Shown in pieces: positions 63,159 to 64,000 of a stretch of DNA of 64,000 bases. Within the stretch, counting starts at the first letter, position 1; each line of letters starts with the position of its first letter. The notes under the pieces were generated by a model. It was given only the letters and a program-made list of their open reading frames with translations, was not told the origin of the DNA and made no database searches. The translations under genes and the position numbers were made by a program. The DNA is from Aphodosoma sp051870875 (GTDB lineage: Bacteria > Bacteroidota > Bacteroidia > Bacteroidales > Paludibacteraceae), in assembly GCA_051870875.1 (NCBI GenBank), contig JBJECG010000064.1:13883-77882 (forward strand). Reading direction: 5' to 3'.

Positions 63159-63669
63159 TTTCTTCTCAATTTATGTGCATCACTGCACGTTAATAATCTG
63201 GTTACTAACAGCCCATCAGACGGAAATGACAGAAGAGCATCACAAAGACAACTGTCACAAATGGGCATAAATATAGTGCAAACCGAATGTAGAGTCGAGC
63301 TTGCTCGAACTATACTGAGGTGCAGCCTATATTGTAGGTTGAAAACCTAAAACAAAAAAAGTTGGAAAGTTTGGTAAGGACTCTCCAACTATTCAGTTTC
63401 TATTCTCTCAAAGTACAATAAAGTACTTGCTATGTTCGCTGGAAAGTATTTACTCTACGAGGTTCAATGCGTGAAACATGAACACTCGACACGGATTCTG
63501 TGCGTTTATTGCTCAGAATTGCGGTTGTTGGTAATATGTTCATTCTGTTTCTTTGCATCGTTAATGTTTATATTGTCTCAAATGTGGTGCAAAATTAACA
63601 AATAAATCCCAATCACACACCATTTTACATTAAATTCTTTTGCCGTGCAGAAAATACTTGGCTCAAAAT
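63159..63669. other. AT-rich non-coding region with small hairpins
   Basis: No gene is seen. Several short stem-loops occur: TCGAGCTTGCTCGA near 63295, TAGGTTGAAAACCTA near 63337 and AGTTGGAAAG...CTCTCCAACT near 63360-63391 (one mismatch). A minus-strand -7-like box (CAAAATTA on the plus strand) is at 63590-63597, too far from the phosphoesterase for a confident call. Confidence 0.4.
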
Positions 63670-63710
63670 TTTGTGTTATGCTATAAAAACATTATGTTTG
63701 CATAGCATAA
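63670..63710 (+). promoter_or_regulatory. Promoter spanned by a perfect dyad (candidate operator)
   Basis: TTTG at 63670-63673, a 19-base spacer and TATGTTTG at 63693-63700. The dyad TTATGCTAT (63676-63684) and ATAGCATAA (63702-63710) is centred on the -7 box, as expected for a repressor site that blocks RNA polymerase. Confidence 0.7.
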
Positions 63711-63722
63711 TAAAAGCGTAAT

Positions 63723-64000
63723 ATGAACTTCGTTGATAGAATAGAAGAAACAGCACGACTGAGGGATGCTCTTTCAAGAGAGAAGTCCTCGTTGGTCATA
63801 GTGTACGGTCGCAGGCGGTTGGGTAAGTCAACACTTATCAAAAGGGTCTTGTCGGACAGTGATGTATATTTCCTTGCCGACCGTTCCGAAGGGCAACATC
63901 AAAGAACTTTGCTTGCAAAGGTGGTAGCACAAGTATTTCCTGATTTTGATAAGCTGACTTATCCGGATTGGGAATCTCTGTTTCGTGCGGTCAATTATCG
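63723..64000 (+). CDS. P-loop ATPase of the archaeal-type/DUF234 class (3' partial)
   Basis: The first 92 codons of a gene cut by the right window edge. MNFVDRIEETARLRDAL is the typical opening, followed by Walker A in VIYGRRRLGKSTLI and VYFLADRSEGQ. Members usually have an ATPase domain plus a C-terminal DUF234 nuclease-like domain and often behave like mobile or toxin-antitoxin-type genes. ATG lies 12 bases after a promoter dyad. Confidence 0.85.
   Translation, partial: MNFVDRIEETARLRDALSREKSSLVIVYGRRRLGKSTLIKRVLSDSDVYFLADRSEGQHQRTLLAKVVAQVFPDFDKLTYPDWESLFRAVNY

Noticed and set aside
63159..63669. CRISPR array or attachment site in the hairpin-rich gap
   Set aside because: No regularly spaced repeat was found, and the hairpins differ from each other.

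Overview
The window is a chromosomal segment from a Bacteroidota bacterium, most likely a gut-type member of the order Bacteroidales. The evidence is direct. Upstream of many genes sits the Bacteroidota -7 promoter box TAnnTTTG, often with TTTG or TTG about 19-20 bases before it. Shine-Dalgarno sequences are almost absent. The gene families are typical of the group: TonB-dependent receptors with a carboxypeptidase-like N-terminal domain, DUF4271 next to hemD, LL-diaminopimelate aminotransferase, long-form urocanate hydratase, a T9SS-type C-terminal tail, and DUF4369/thioredoxin lipoproteins. Genus cannot be fixed from the sequence.

Layout. 1-5.0 kb (+): an RSH (p)ppGpp enzyme cut by the window edge, cinA, two small membrane proteins and hemD, followed by a convergent transaldolase. 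5.8-6.5 kb: a decayed permease. 6.5-8.5 kb: a PNGase F-like lipoprotein and an exported protein of unknown function. 8.5-12.8 kb (-): a tightly packed dTDP-rhamnose operon (rfbB, D, C, A) led by a CpsB/YwqE-type phosphatase. 13.2-16.3 kb (+): cytochrome c assembly (ResB-like and CcsA) followed by its probable client, a triheme cytochrome c peroxidase. 16.4-19.7 kb (-): agmatine deiminase, a thioredoxin lipoprotein and asd. 19.8-25.3 kb (+): a lamin-tail surface protein, a putative metal operon (Cys/His-rich exported protein, TonB receptor, HMA protein) and a small outer-membrane protein. 25.4-32.8 kb (+): YebC, dapF, dapL, an M4 metalloprotease with a sorting tail, and hutU. 32.8-36.8 kb: a transposase scar, a TonB-type receptor, a DsrE protein and a degenerate stretch. 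36.8-44 kb: an aminotransferase, glnS, a Gly/Leu/Leu tRNA cluster, tadA and uvrA. 44.3-48.3 kb: TonB, ribosomal protein L19, a patatin lipase and a GH13 amylase. 48.4-52 kb (-): glycosyltransferase-hydE-hydG, radical SAM maturases of [FeFe]-hydrogenase. 52.3-56 kb (+): a large transglutaminase-type lipoprotein, a Vsr-type endonuclease and aroQ.

From about 56.0 kb to the right edge the DNA becomes visibly AT-richer, with longer non-coding gaps and gene fragments, as expected of an acquired and eroding island. It carries a class I lanthipeptide-type locus on the minus strand: an intact precursor with a Gly-Gly leader and six core cysteines, two tiny ORFs with strong Shine-Dalgarno sequences, an erythromycin-esterase-like exported enzyme, the tail of a peptidase-like gene, and the first 130 residues of a LanB dehydratase that runs into a 33-bp tandem repeat. 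Beyond it lie a HipBA toxin-antitoxin pair, two tandem metallophosphoesterases and the start of a P-loop ATPase whose promoter is spanned by a perfect 9-bp dyad. The most unusual content is the remodelled lanthipeptide locus. Other points of interest are the RSH enzyme with altered hydrolase residues, the PNGase F homologue lacking one catalytic Glu, the metal operon with a palindrome upstream, and the glycosyltransferase-coupled hydE-hydG pair.
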